NCBI RefSeq assembly: GCF_051014685.1
Contig: NW_027478539.1
Location: 310,001 to 374,000, forward strand
Direction of reading: 5' to 3'
Length of the DNA: 64,000 bases
Source: Ptiloglossa arizonensis
Taxonomy: Eukaryota > Arthropoda > Insecta > Hymenoptera > Colletidae
This document shows, piece after piece, positions 1 through 12,588 of the stretch (the stretch's first letter is position 1; each line of letters opens with the position of its first letter). The notes below the pieces were generated by a model. That model saw only the letters and a list, made by a program, of their open reading frames with translations, was not told the DNA's origin and searched no databases. The position numbers and the translations under genes were made by a program.

Positions 1-87
1 GCGAGATATGGCAGTTTGGAGGTAAGAAACGCTTGAGAAACTCAGAATTTTCACATTTCTAATGCTAGAAACGAATAACTAGAACGG

Positions 88-93
88 CCTAGG
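88..93. other. CCTAGG palindrome with a four-state base (first instance)
   Basis: The AvrII-type hexamer CCTAGG at offsets 88-93 is present in most units. Its first base, offset 88, is replaced by G (GGGCTAGG) in domain 1 and by A (GGACTAGG) or T (GGTCTAGG) mainly in domains 2 and 3. This makes offset 88 the best single-base marker of array position and a natural restriction-site polymorphism. Confidence 0.9.
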
Positions 94-106
94 GGAAAAG
101 TACTCA

Positions 107-123
107 TACCGTTGTAATCGGGC
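107..123 (+). other. CENP-B-box-like segment (first instance, 7 of 9 core positions)
   Basis: TACCGTTGTAATCGGGC at offsets 107-123 aligns to the CENP-B box core NTTCGNNNNANNCGGGN. CG, A and CGGG (seven fixed positions) match, and the two Ts are A and C. Many units change it further (CACAG, TAGTG, CACGG). It is unlikely to be a canonical CENP-B site and may be chance. The CGGG half is the better conserved half. Confidence 0.25.
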
Positions 124-156
124 GAGTATCTACTTTCAGATGCAACAGAAATTTTG

Positions 157-172
157 CGGATTGGTCAATCCG
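157..172. other. Per-unit dyad CGGATTG-GT-CAATCCG (first instance)
   Basis: Each unit carries an inverted repeat with 7-bp arms and a 2-base centre at offsets 157-172. It is followed one base later by the 6-bp palindrome TCGCGA across the unit junction. Short dyads that can extrude as cruciforms have been described in several eukaryotic centromere satellites, especially where CENP-B boxes are absent. The match here is to that general idea, not to a specific protein site. Substitutions in the arms (GGATTAG, TTCGTCAAACC, GGACTGG, GCAGATT) are common in some subtypes. Confidence 0.7.
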
Positions 173-393
173 TTCGCGAGATATGGCAGTTTGGAGGTAA
201 GAAGCGCTCGAGAAACTCAAAATTTTCGCAGTTCTGATGCTCGAAACGAATAACTAGAACGGCCTAGGGGAAAAGTACGCCTACCGTTGTAATCGGGCGA
301 GTTTCTACTTTCAGATGCAACAGAAATTTTGCGGATTGGTCAATCCGTTCGCGAGATATGGCAGTTTGGATGTAAGAAACGCTTGAGAAACTC

Positions 394-401
394 AAAATTT
401 T
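394..401. other. A4T4 tract (representative instance)
   Basis: AAAATTTT lies at offsets 44-51 of most units, and AAATTTT at offsets 149-155. Their centres are 104 bp apart, close to ten helical turns. A4T4 sequences are known to bend DNA when helically phased. Some subtypes interrupt the first tract (CAACATTTTTG, AAAATTATCG, AGAATTTTC). A role in nucleosome placement is inference only. Confidence 0.5.
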
Positions 402-1994
402 CGCGGTTCTGATGCTCGAAACGAATAACAAGAACGGCCTACGGGAAAAGTACGCACACCGTTGTAATCGGGCGAGTTTCTACTTTCAGATGCATCAGAA
501 ATTTTGCGGATTGGACAATCCGTTCGCGAGATGTGGTAGTTTGTAGGTGAGAAACGCTTGAGAAACTCAAAATTTTCGCAGTTCTGATGCTCGAAACGAA
601 TAACTAGAACGGCCTAGGGGAAAAGTACGCATACCGTTGTAATCGGGCGAGTTTCTACCTTCAGATGCAACAGAAATTTTGCGGATTGGTCAATCCGTTC
701 GCGAGATATGGCAGTTTGCAGGTAAGCAACGCTTGAGAAACTCAAAATTTTCGCAGTTCTGTTGCTCGAAACGAATAACTAGAACGGGCTAGGGGAAAAG
801 TACGAATACAGTTGTAATCGGACGAGTTTCTACTTTCAGATGCAACAGAAATTTTGCGGATTGGTCAATCCGTTCGCGAGATGTGGCAGTTTGTAGGTGA
901 GAAACGCTTGAGAAACTCAAAATTTTCGCAGTTCTGATGCTCGAAACGAATAACTAGAACGGCCTAGGGGAAAAGTACGCATACCGTTGTAATCGGGCGA
1001 GTTTCTACTTTCAGATGCAACAGAAATTTTGCGGATTGGTCAATCCGTTCGCGAGATATGGCAGTTTGGAGGTAAGAAACGCTTGAGAAACTCAAAATTT
1101 TCGCAGTTCTGATGCTCGAAACGAATAACTAGAACGGGCTAGGGGAAAAGTACGCATACCGTTGTAATCGGGCGAGTTTCTACCTTCAGATGCAACAGAA
1201 ATTTTGCGGATTGGTCAATCCGTTCGCGAGATATGGCAGTTTGGATGTAAGAAACGCTTGAGAAACTCAGAATTTTCGCAGTTCTGATGCTCGAAACGAA
1301 TAACTAGAACGGCCTAGGGGAAAAGTACGCATAGTGTTGTAATCGGGCGAGATTCTACTTTCAGATGCAACAGAAATTTTGCGGATTGGTCAATCCGTTC
1401 GCGAGATATGGCAGTTTGGAGGTAAGAAACGCTCGAGAAACTCAAAATTTTCGCAGTTCTGATGCTCGATAAGCATAACTAGAACGGCCTAGGGGAAAAG
1501 TACGCACACCGTTGTAATCGGGCGAGTTTCTACTTTCAGATGCAACAGAAATTTTGCGGATTGGTCTATCCGTTCGCGAGATATGGCAGTTTGGAGGTAA
1601 GCAACGCTTGAGAAACTCAAAATTTTCGCAGTTCTGATGCTCGAAACGAATAACTAGAACGGGCTAGGGGAAAAGTACGCGCACAGTTGTAATCGGGCGA
1701 GTTTTTACTTTAAGATGCATCAGAAATTTTGCGGATTGGACAATCCGTTCGCGAGATGTGGCAGTTTGTAGGTGAGAAACGCTTGAGAAACTCAAAATTT
1801 TCGCAGTTCTGATGCTCGAAACGAATAACTAGAACGGCCTAGGGGAAAAGGACGCATACCGTTGTAATCGGGCGAGTTTCTACTTTCAGATGCAACAGAA
1901 ATTTTGCGGATTGGTCAATCCGTTCGCGAGATATGGCAGTTTGGAGGTAAGAAACGCTTGAGAAACTCAAAATTTTCGCAGTTCTGATGCTCGA

Positions 1995-1999
1995 CAAGC
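1995..1999 (+). other. Linked three-base switch CAAGC for AACGA (representative instance)
   Basis: At offsets 70-74 units read either TCGAAACGAATAAC or TCGACAAGCATAAC, which differ at three alternating positions (70, 72, 74). Both forms are abundant in all three domains, and the change is nearly always complete. A rarer third form, TCGATAAGCATAAC (near 1,467, 22,291, 25,095, 25,967 and 27,192), retains AAGC. The linked changes suggest two old unit lineages that have been shuffled together. Confidence 0.85.
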
Positions 2000-3150
2000 A
2001 TAACTAGAACGGCCTAGGGGAAAAGTACGCATACCGTTGTAATCGGGCGAGTTTCTACTTTCAGATGCAACAGAAATATTGCGGATTGGTCAATCCGTTC
2101 GCGAGATATGGCAGTTTGGAAGAAAGAAACGCTTGAGAAACTAAAAATTTTCACAGTTCTGATGCTCGAAACGAATAACTAGAACGGCCTAGGGGAAAAG
2201 TACGCATACCGTTGTAATCGGACGAGTTTCTACTTTCAGATGCAACAGAAATTTTGCGGATTGGAAAATCTGTTCGCGAGATATGGCAGTTTGGAGGTAA
2301 GAAACGGTTGAGAAGCTCAAAATTTGCACAGTTCTGATGCTCGAAACGAATAACTAGAATGGCCCAGGAGAAAAGCACACATACCGTTTCAATTGGGCGA
2401 GTTTCTACTTTCAGATGCAACAGAAATTTTGCGGATTGGTCTATCCGTTCGCGAGATATGGCAGTTTGGAGGTAAGAAACGCTTGAGAAACTCAGAATTT
2501 TCACATTTCTAATGCTAGAAACGAATAACTAGAACGGCCTAGGGGAAAAGTACTCATACCGTTGTAATCGGGCGAGTATCTACTTTCAGATGCAACAGAA
2601 ATTTTGCGGATTGGTCTATCCGTTCGCGAGATATGGCAGTTTGGAGGTAAGCAACGCTTGAAAAACTCCAAATTTTCTCAGTTCTGTTGCTCGAAACGAA
2701 TAACTAGAACGGGCTAGGGGAAAAGTACGCATACCGTTGTAATCGGGCGAGTTTCTACTTTCAGATGCATCAGAAATTTTGCGGATTGGTCAATCCGTTC
2801 GCGAGATATGGCAGTTTGGAGGTAAGAAACGGTTGAGAAACTCAAAATTTTCACAGTTCTGATGCTCGAAACGAATAACTAGAACGGCCTAGGGGAAAAG
2901 TACACATACCGTTTCAATTGGGCGAGTTTCTACTTTCAGATGCAACAGAAATTTTGCGGATTGGTCAATCCGTTCGCGAGATATGGCAGTTTGGAGGTAA
3001 GAAACGCTCGAGAAACTCAAAATTTTCGCAGTTCTGATGCTCGACAAGCATAACTAGAACGGCCTAGGGGAAAAGTACGCACACCGTTGTAATCGGGCGA
3101 GTTTCTACTTTCAGATGCAACAGAAATTTTGCGGATTGGTCAATCCGTTC

Positions 3151-5425
3151 GCGAGATATGGCAGTTCGGAGGTAAGAAACGGTTGAGAAACTCAAAATTT
3201 TCACAGTTCTGATGCTCGAAACGAATAACCAGAACGGCCTAGGGGAAACCTACGCATACCGTTGTAATCGGGCGAGTTTCTACTTTCAGATGCATCAGAA
3301 ATTTTGCGGATTGGTCAATCCGTTCGCGAGATATGGCAGTTTGGAGGTAAGAAACGGTTGAGAAACTCAAAATTTTCACAGTTCTGATGCTCGAAACGAA
3401 TAACTAGAACGGCCTAGGGGAAAAGTACGCATACCGTTGTAATCGGGCGAGTTTCTACCTTCAGATGCAACAGAAATTTTGCGGATTGGTCAATCCGTTC
3501 GCGAGATATGGCAGTTTGGAAGTAAGAAACGCTTGAGAAACTCAAAATTTTCGCAGTTCTGATGCTCGAAACGAATAACTAGAACGGCCTAGGGGAAAAG
3601 TACGCATAGTGTTGTAATCGGGCGAGTTTCTACTTTCAGATGCAACAGAAATTTTGCGGATTGGTCAATCCGTTCGCGAGGTATGGCAGTTTGGAGGTAA
3701 GAAACGCTTGAGAAACTCAAAATTTTCGCAGTTCTGATGCTCGAAACGAATAACTAGAACGGCCTAGGGGAAAAGTACGCATACCGTTGTAATCGGGCGA
3801 GTTTCGACCTTCAGATGCAACAGAAATTTTGCGGATTGGTCAATCCTTTCGCGAGATATGGCAGTTTGGAAGTAAGAAACGCTTGAGAAACTCAAAATTT
3901 TCGCAGTTCTGATGCTCGAAACGAATAAATAGAACGGCCTAGGGGAAAAGTACGCATACCGTTGTAATCGGGCGAGTTTATTCTTTCAGACGCAACAGAA
4001 ATTTTGCGGATTGGTCAATCCGTTCGCGAGATATGGCAGTTTGGAGGTAAGAAACGCTTGAGAAACTCAAAATTTTCGCAGTTCTGATGCTCGACAAGCA
4101 TAACTAGAACGGCCTAGGGGAAAAGTACGCATACAGTTGTAATCGGGCGAGTTTCTACTTTCAGATGCAACAGAAATTTTGCGGATTGGTCAATCCGTTC
4201 GCGAGATATGGCAGTTCGGAGGTAAGAAACGGTTGAGAAACTCAAAATTTTCACAGTTCTGATGCTCGAAACGAATAACCAGAACTGCCTAGGGGAAACC
4301 TACGCATACCGTTGTAATCGGGCGAGTTTCTACTTTCAGAGGCATCAGAAATTTTGCGGATTGGTCAATCCGTTCGCGAGATATGGCAGTTTGGAGGTAA
4401 GAAACGGTTGAGAAACTCAAAATTTTCACAGTTCTGATGCTCGAAACGAATAACTAGAACGGCCTAGGGGAAAAGTACGCATACCTTTGTAATCGGGCGA
4501 GTTTCTACCTTCAGATGCAACAGAAATTTTGCGGATTGGTCAATCCGTTCGCGAGATATGGCAGTTTGGAAGTAAGAAACGCTTGAGAAACTCAAAATTT
4601 TCGCAGTTCTGATGCTCGAAACGAATAACCAGAACGGCCTAGGGGAAACCTACGCATACCGTTGTAATCGGGCGAGTTTCTACTTTCAGATGCATCAGAA
4701 ATTTTGCGGATTGGTCAATCCGTTCGCGAGATATGGCAGTTTGGAGGTAAGAAACGGTTGAGAAACTCAAAATTTTCACAGTTCTGATGCTCGAAACGAA
4801 TAACTAGAACGGCCTAGGGGAAAAGTACGCATACCGTTGTAATCGGGCGAGTTTCTACCTTCAGATGCAACAGAAATTTTGCGGATTGGTCAATCCGTTC
4901 GCGAGATATGGCAGTTTGGAAGTAAGAAACGCTTGAGAAACTCAAAATTTTCGCAGTTCTGATGCTCGACAAGCATAACTAGAACGGCCTAGGGGAAAAG
5001 TACGCATACAGTTGTAATCGGGCGAGTTTCTACTTTCAGATGCAACAGAAATTTTGCGGATTGGTCAATCCGTTCGCGAGATATGGCAGTTTGGTGGTAA
5101 GAAACGCTCGAGAAACTCAAAATTTTCGCAGTTCTGATGCTCGACAAGCATAACTAGAACGGCCTAGGGGAAAAGTACGCACACCGTTGTAACCGGGCGA
5201 GTTTCTACTTTCAGATGCAACAGAAATTTTGCGGATTGGTCAATCCGTTCGCGAGATATGGCAGTTCGGAGGTAAGAAACGGTTGAGAAACTCAAAATTT
5301 TCACAGTTCTGATGCTCGAAACGAATAACCAGAACGGCCTAGGGGAAACCTACGCATACCGTTGTAATCGGGCGAGTTTCTACTTTCAGATGCATCAGAA
5401 ATTTTGCGGAGTGGACAATCCGTTC
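3151..5425 (+). repeat. Six-unit (1,050-bp) spaced reiteration of a marker unit pair
   Basis: The unit with GCAGTTCGGAGG, then AATAACCAG, GAAACC and GCATCAG, occurs at 3,151, 4,201 and 5,251, exactly 1,050 bp (six units) apart. In the first two it is followed by a GGTTGAG / TACCTTCAG unit. A partial repeat of this pair (without TTCGG) also sits near 4,551-4,900. The intervening units differ: the first interval holds TAGTG, CGAGGTATGG and AAATAG/ATTCTTT units, the second holds CGACAAGC units. The arrangement is therefore a rearranged higher-order repeat rather than a clean tandem duplication. Confidence 0.65.
3600..4150 (+). repeat. Block with a distant copy at 15.0-15.5 kb
   Basis: The unusual run CGAGGTATGG (3,679), TTTCGACCTT, AATCCTTTCG, ATAAATAG and TTTATTCTTTCAG is repeated in the same order at about 14,970-15,530. 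The offset is 11,374 bp, which is 65 units minus the single base deleted near 10,095. The distant copy differs at a few bases (TTTCGTCCTT for TTTCGACCTT, CAGATG for CAGACG). The pair shows that blocks are shared over more than 11 kb within domain 1. Confidence 0.75.
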
Positions 5426-8400
5426 GCGAGATATGGCAGTTTGGAGGTACGAAACGCTAGAGGAACTCAAAATTTTCGCAGTTCTGATGCTCGAAACGAA
5501 TAACTAGAACGGCCTAGGGGAAAAGTACGCATACCGTTGTAATCGGGCGAGTTTCTACTTTCAGATGCAACAGAAATTTTGCGGATTGGTCAATCCGTTC
5601 GCGAGATATGGCAGTTTGGAAGTAAGAAACGCTTGAGAAACTCAAAATTTTCGCAGTTCCGATGCTCGAAACGAATAACTAGAACGGCCTAGGGGAAAAG
5701 TACGCATAGTGTTGTAATCGGGCGAGTTTCTACTTTCAGATGCAACAGAAATTTTGCGGATTGGTCAATCCGTTCGCGAGATATGGCAGTTTGGAGGTAA
5801 GCAACGCTTGAGAAACTCAAAATTTTCGCAGTTCTGTTGCTCGAAACGAATAACTAGAACGGGCTAGGGGAAAAGTACGAATACCGTTCTAATCGGACGA
5901 GTTTCTACTTTCAGATGCAACAGAAATTTTGCGGATTGGTCAATCCGTTCGCGAGATATGGCAGTTTGGATGTAAGAAACGCTTGAGAAACTCAAAATTT
6001 TCGCAGTTCTGATGCTCGAAACGAATCACTAGAACGGCCTAGGGGAATAGTACGCATACCGTTGTAATCGGGCGAGTTTCTACTTTCAGATGCAACAGAA
6101 ATTTTGCGGATTCGTCAAACCGTTCGCGAGATATGGCAGTTTGGAGGTAAGAAACGCTTGAGAAACTCAAAATTTTCGCAGTTCTGATGCTCGACAAGCA
6201 TAACTAGAACGGCCTAGGGGAAAAGTACGCATACCGTTGTAATCGGGCGAGTTTCTACGTTCAGATGCAACAGAAATATTGCGGATTGGTCAATCCGTTC
6301 GCGAGATATGGCAGTTTGGAAGTAAGAAACGCTTGAGAAACTAAAAATTTTCACAGTTCTGATGCTCGAAACGAATAACTAGAACGGCCTAGGGGAAAAG
6401 TACGCATACCGTTGTAATCGGACGAGTTTCTACTTTCAGATACAACAGAAATTTTGCGGATTGGAAAATCCGTTCGCGAGATATGGCAGTTTGGAGGTAA
6501 GAAACGGTTGAGAAACTCAAAATTTGCACAGTTCTGATGCTCGAAACGAATAACTAGAATGGCCCAGAAGAAAAGCACACATACCGTTTCAATTGGGCGA
6601 GTTTCTACTTTCAGATGCAACAGAAATTTTGCGGATTGGTCTATCCGTTCGCGAGATATGGCAGTTTGGAGGTAAGAAACGCTTGAGAAACTCAAAATTT
6701 GCACATTTCTGATGCTAGAAACGAATAACTAGAACGGCCTAGGGGAAAAGTACTCATACCGTTGTAATCGGGCGAGTATCTACTTTCAGATGCAACAGAA
6801 ATTTTGCGGATTGGTCAATCCGTTCGCGAGATATGGCAGTTTGGAGGTAAGAAACGCTTGAGAAACTCAAAATTTTCGCGGTTCTGATGCTCGAAACGAA
6901 TAACAAGAACGGCCTAGGGGAAAAGTACGTACACCGTTGTAATCGGGCGAGTTTCTACTTTCAGATGCATCAGAAATTTTGCGGATTGGACAATCCGTTC
7001 GCGAGATGTGGTAGTTTGTAGGTGAGAAACGCTTGAGAAACTCAAAATTTTCGCAGTTCTGATGCTCGAAACGAATAACTAGAACGGCCAAGGGGAAAAG
7101 TACGCATACCGTTGTAATCGGGCGAGTTTCTACCTTCAGATGCAACAGAAATTTTGCGGATTGGTCAATCCGTTCGCGAGATATGGCAGTTTGGAGGTAA
7201 GCAACGCTTGAGAAACTCAAAATTTTCGCAGTTCTGTTGCTCGAAACGAATAACTAGAACGGGCTAGGGGAAAAGTACGCATACAGTTGTAATCGGGCGA
7301 GTTTCTACTTTCAGATGCAACAGAAATTTTGCGGATTGGTCAATCCGTTCGCGAGATATGACAGTTTGGAGGTAAGAAACGCTCGAGAAACTCAAAATTT
7401 TCGCAGTTCTGATGCTCGACAAGCATAACTAGAACGGCCTAGGGGAAAAGTACGCACACCGTTGTAATCGGGCGAGTTTCTACTTTCAGATGCAACAGAA
7501 ATTTTGCGGATTGGTCAATCCGTTCGCGAGATATGGCAGTTCGGAGGTAAGAAACGGTTGAGAAACTCAAAATTTTCACAGTTCTGATGCTCGAAACGAA
7601 TAACCAGAACGGCTTAGGGGAAACGTACGCATACCGTTGTAATCGGGCGAGTTTCTACTTTCAGATGCATCAGAAATTTTGCGGATTGGTCAATCCGTTC
7701 GCGAGATATGGCAGTTTGGAGGTACGAAACGCTTGAGAAACTCAAAATTTTCGCAGTTCTGATGCTCGAAACAAATAACTAGAACGGCCTAGGGGAAAAG
7801 TACGCATACCGTTGTAATCGGGCGAGTTTCTACCTTCAGATGCAACAGAAATTTTGCGGATTGGTCAATCCGTTCGCGAGATATTTCAGTTTGGAAGTAA
7901 GAAACGCTTGAGAAACTCAAAATTTTCGCAGTTCTGATGCTCGAAACGAATAACTAGAACGGCCTAGGGGGAAAGTACGCATAGTGTTGTATTCGGGCGA
8001 GTTTCTACTTTCAGATGCAACAGAAATTTTGCGGATTGGTCAATCCGTTCGCGAGATATGGCAGTTTGGAGGTAAGAAACGCTCGAGAAACTCAAAATTT
8101 TCGCAGTTCTGATGCTCGACAAGCATAACTAGAACGGCCTAGGGGAAAAGTACGCACACCGTTGTAATCGGGCGAGTTTATACTTTCAGATGCAACAGAA
8201 ATTTTGCGGATTGGTCAATCCGTTCGCGAGATATGACAGTTTGGAGGTAAGCAACGCTTGAGAAACTCAAAATTTTCGCAGTTCTGTTGCTCGAAACGAA
8301 TCACTAGAACGGGCTAGGGGAAAAGTACGCATACCGTTGTAATCGGGCGAGTTTCTACTTTCAGATGCAACAGAAATTTTGCGGATTGGTCAATCCGTTC

Positions 8401-10093
8401 GCGACATATGGCAGTTTGGATGTAAGAAACGCTTGAGAAACTCAAAATTTTCGCAGTTCTGTTGCTCGAAACGAATAACTAGAACGGGCTAGGGGAAAAG
8501 TACGCATACAGTTGTAATCGGGCGAGTTTCTACTTTCAGATGCAACAGAAATTTTGCGGATTCGTCAAACCGTTCGCGAGATATGGCAGTTTGGAGGTAA
8601 GAAACGCTCGAGAAACTCAAAATTTTCGCAGTTCTGATGCTCGACAAGCATAACTAGAACGGCCTAGGGGAAAAGTACGCACACCGTTGTAATCGGGCGA
8701 GTTTATACTTTCAGATGCAACAGAAATTTTGCGGATTGGTCAATCCGTTCGCGAGATATGGCAGTTTGGAGGTAAGCAACGCTTGAGAAACTAAAAATTT
8801 TCACAGTTCTGATGCTCGAAACGAATAACTAGAACGGCCTAGGGGAAAAGTACGCATACCGTTGTAAACGGACGAGATCCTACTTTCAGATGCAACAGAA
8901 ATTTTGCGGATTGGAAAATCCGTTCGCGAGATATGGCAGTTTGGAGGTAAGAAACGGCTGAGAAACTCAAAATTTGCACAGTTCTGATGCTCGACAAGCA
9001 TAACTAGAACGGCCTAGGGGAAAAGTACGCACACCGTTGTAATCGGGCGAGTTTATACTTTCAGATGCAACAGAAATTTTGCGGATTGGTCTATCCGTTC
9101 GCGAGATATGGCAGTTTGGAGGTAAGAAACGCTTGAGAAACTCAAAATTTTCGCAGTTCTGATGCTCGACAAGCATAACTAGAACGGCCTAGGGGAAAAG
9201 TACGCATACAGTTGTAATCGGGCGAGTTTCTACTTTCAGATGCAACAGAAGTTTTGCGGATTGGTCAATCCGTTCGCGAGATATGGCAGTTTGGAAGTAA
9301 GAAACGCTCGAGAAACTCAAAATTTTCGCAGTTCTGATGCTCGACAAACATAACTAGAACGGCCTAGGGGAAAAGTACGCACACCGTTGTAATCGGGCGA
9401 GTTTCTACTTTCAGATGCAACAGAAATTTTGCGGATTGGTCAATCCGTTCGCGAGATATGGCAGTTCGGAGGTAAGAAACGGTTGAGAAACTCAAAATTT
9501 TCACAGTTCTGATGCTCAAAACGAATAACCAGAACGGCCTAGGGGAAACGTACGCATACCGTTGTAATCGGGCGAGTTTCTACTTTCAGATGCATCAGAA
9601 ATTTTGCGGATTGGTCAATCCGTTCGCGAGATATGGCAGTTTGGAGGTACGAAACGCTTGAGAAACTCAAAATTTTCGCAGTTCTGATGCTCGACAAGCA
9701 TAACTAGAACGGCCTAGGGGAAAAGTACGCATACAGTTGTAATCGGGCGAATTTCTACTTTCAGATGCAACAGAAATTTTGCGGATTGGTCAATCCGTTC
9801 GCGAGATATGGCAGTTTGGAGGTAAGAAACGCTCGAGAAACTCAAAATTTTCGCAGTTCTGATGCTCGACAAACATAACTAGAACGGCCTAGGGGAAAAG
9901 TACGCACACCGTTGTAATCGGGCGAGATTCTACTTTCAGATGCAACAGAAATTTTGCGGATTGGTCAATCCGTTCGCGAGATATGGCAGTTCGGAGGTAA
10001 GAAACGATCGAGAAACTCAAAATTTTCGCAGTTCTGATGCTCGACAAGCATAACTAGAACGGCCTAGGGGAAAAGTACGCACACCGTTGTAAT

Positions 10094-10096
10094 CGG
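10094..10096 (+). other. Single-base deletion shifting the repeat register
   Basis: The consensus AATCGGGCGAG reads AATCGGCGAG here: one G of the GGG run at offsets 120-122 is missing. All units to the left begin at 175k+1 and those to the right at 175k, until about 23,910. It is the only 174-bp unit in the window. The similar block at about 13,060, which matches it otherwise, has the full GGG, so the deletion is private to this copy. Confidence 0.95.
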
Positions 10097-10533
10097 CGAG
10101 TTTATACTTTTAGATGCAACAGAAATTTTGCGGATTGGTCAATCCGTTCGCGAGATATGGCAGTTTGGATGTAAGAAACGCTTGAGAAACTCAAAATTTT
10201 CGCAGTTCTGATGCTCGAAACAAATAACTAGAACGGCCTAGGGGAAAAGTACGCATACCGTTGTAATCGGGCGAGTTTCTACCTTCAGATGCAACAGAAA
10301 TTTTGCGGATTGGTCAATCCGTTCGCGAGATATGGCAGTTTGGAAGTAAGAAACGCTTGAGAAACTCAAAATTTTCGCAGTTCTGATGCTCGACAAGCAT
10401 AACTAGAACGGCCTAGGGGAAAAGCACGCATACAGTTGTAATCGGGCGAGTTTCTACTTTCAGATGCAACAGAAATTTTGCGGATTCGTCAAACCGTTCG
10501 CGAGATATGGCAGTTTGGAGGTAAGAAACGCTT

Positions 10534-12588
10534 GAGAAACTCAAAATTTTCGCAGTTCTGATGCTCGACAAGCATAACTAGAACGGCCTAGGGGAAAAGT
10601 ACGCACACCGTTGTAATCGGGCGAGTTTATACTTTCAGATGCAACAGAAATTTTGCGGATTGGTCAATCCGTTCGCGAGATATGACAGTTTGGAGGTAAG
10701 CAACGCTTGAGAAACTCAAAATTTTCGCAGTTCTGTTGCTCGAAACGAATAACTAGCACGGGCTAGGGGAAAAGTACGCATACCGTTGTAATCGGGCGAG
10801 TTTCTACTTTCAGATGCAACAGAAATTTTGCGGATTGGTCAATCCGTTCGCGAGATATGGCAGTTTGGAGGTAAGAAACGCTTGAGAAACTCAAAATTTT
10901 CGCAGTTCTGATGCTCGAAACGAATCACTAGAACGGCCTAAGGGAAAAGTACGCATACCGTTGTAATCGGGCTAGTTTCTACTTTCAGATGCAACAGAAA
11001 TTTTGCGGATTGGTCAATCCGTTCGCGACATATGGCAGTTTGGATGTAAGAAACGCTTGAGAAACTCAAAATTTTCGCAGTTCTGTTGCTCGAAACGAAT
11101 AACTAGAACGGGCTAGGGGAAAAGTACGCATACAGTTGTAATCGGGCGAGTTTCTACTTTCAGATGCAACAGAAATTTTGCGGATTCGTCAAACCGTTCG
11201 CGAGATATGGCAGTTTGGAGGTAAGAAACGCTTGAGAAACTCAAAATTTTCGCAGTTCTGATGCTCGACAAGCATAACTAGAACGGCCTAGGGGAAAAGT
11301 ACGCATACCTTTGTAATCGGGCGAGTTTCTACTTTCAGATGCAACAGAAATATTACGGATTGGTCAATCCGTTCGCGAGATATGGCAGTTTGGAAGTAAG
11401 AAACGCTTGAGAAACTAAAAATTTTCACAGTTCTGATGCTCGAAACGAATAACTAGAACGGCCTAGGGGAAAAGTACGCATACCGTTGTAATCGGACGAG
11501 ATCCTACTTTCAGATGCAACAGAAATTTTGCGGATTGGTCAATCCGTTCGCGAGATATGGCAGTTTGGATGTAAGAAACGCTTGAGAAACTCAAAATTTT
11601 CGCAGTTCTGATGCTCGAAACAAATAACTAGAACGGCCTAGGGGAAAAGTACGCATACCGTTGTAATCGGGCGAGTTTCTACCTTCAGATGCAACAGAAA
11701 TTTTGCGGATTGGTCAATCCGTTCGCGAGATATGGCAGTTTGGAAGTAAGAAACGCTTGAGAAACTCAAAATTTTCGCAGTTCTGATGCTCGAAACGAAT
11801 AACTAGCACGGGCTAGGGGAAAAGTACGCATACCGTTGTAATCGGGCGAGTTTCTACTTTCAGATGCAACAGAAATTTTGCGGATTGGTCAATCCGTTCG
11901 CGAGATATGGCAGTTTGGAGGTAAGAAACGCTTGAGAAACTCAAAATTTTCGCAGTTCTGATGCTCGAAACGAATCACTAGAACGGCCTAAGGGAAAAGT
12001 ACGCATACCGTTGTAATCGGGCTAGTTTCTACTTTCAGATGCAACAGAAATTTTGCGGATTGGTCAATCCGTTCGCGACATATGGCAGTTTGGATGTAAG
12101 AAACGCTTGAGAAACTCAAAATTTTCGCAGTTCTGTTGCTCGAAACGAATAACTAGAACGGGCTAGGGGAAAAGTACGCATACAGTTGTAATCGGGCGAG
12201 TTTCTACTTTCAGATGCAACAGAAATTTTGCGGATTCGTCAAACCGTTCGCGAGATATGGCAGTTTGGAGGTAAGAAACGCTTGAGAAACTCAAAATTTT
12301 CGCAGTTCTGATGCTCGACAAGCATAACTAGAACGGCCTAGGGGAAAAGTACGCATACCTTTGTAATCGGGCGAGTTTCTACTTTCAGATGCAACAGAAA
12401 TATTACGGATTGGTCAATCCGTTCGCGAGATATGGCAGTTTGGAAGTAAGAAACGCTTGAGAAACTAAAAATTTTCACAGTTCTGATGCTCGAAACGAAT
12501 AACTAGAACGGCCTAGGGGAAAAGTACGCATACCGTTGTAATCGGACGAGATCCTACTTTCAGATGCAACAGAAATTTTGCGGATTGG
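10534..12588 (+). repeat. 1,050-bp-offset duplication, copies A and B
   Basis: Copy A (about 10,737-11,538) and copy B (about 11,787-12,588) lie 1,050 bp apart, and I see no difference over roughly 800 bp. Shared rare markers are AACTAGCACG, CGAATCACTAG with CCTAAGGG, GGGCTAGTTTC, TTCGCGACATATGG, GATTCGTCAAACCG and TATTACGG. The 248 bp between the copies resembles 10,139-10,386 instead (offset 1,400 bp), so the block was not made by one simple tandem event. A single-copy relative occurs at 18,934-20,115. Confidence 0.85.

Noticed and set aside
107..123. A true CENP-B box
   Set aside because: Two of the nine essential positions differ in the consensus and more in many units, so I list it only as a weak resemblance.
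141..160. CAACAGAAATT resembles a short stretch I recall from cereal centromere satellites
   Set aside because: An 11-base similarity recalled from memory is too short to support homology. An alignment of the full consensus against a plant satellite library would be needed; a match over most of the unit would support it and no match beyond this word would refute it.
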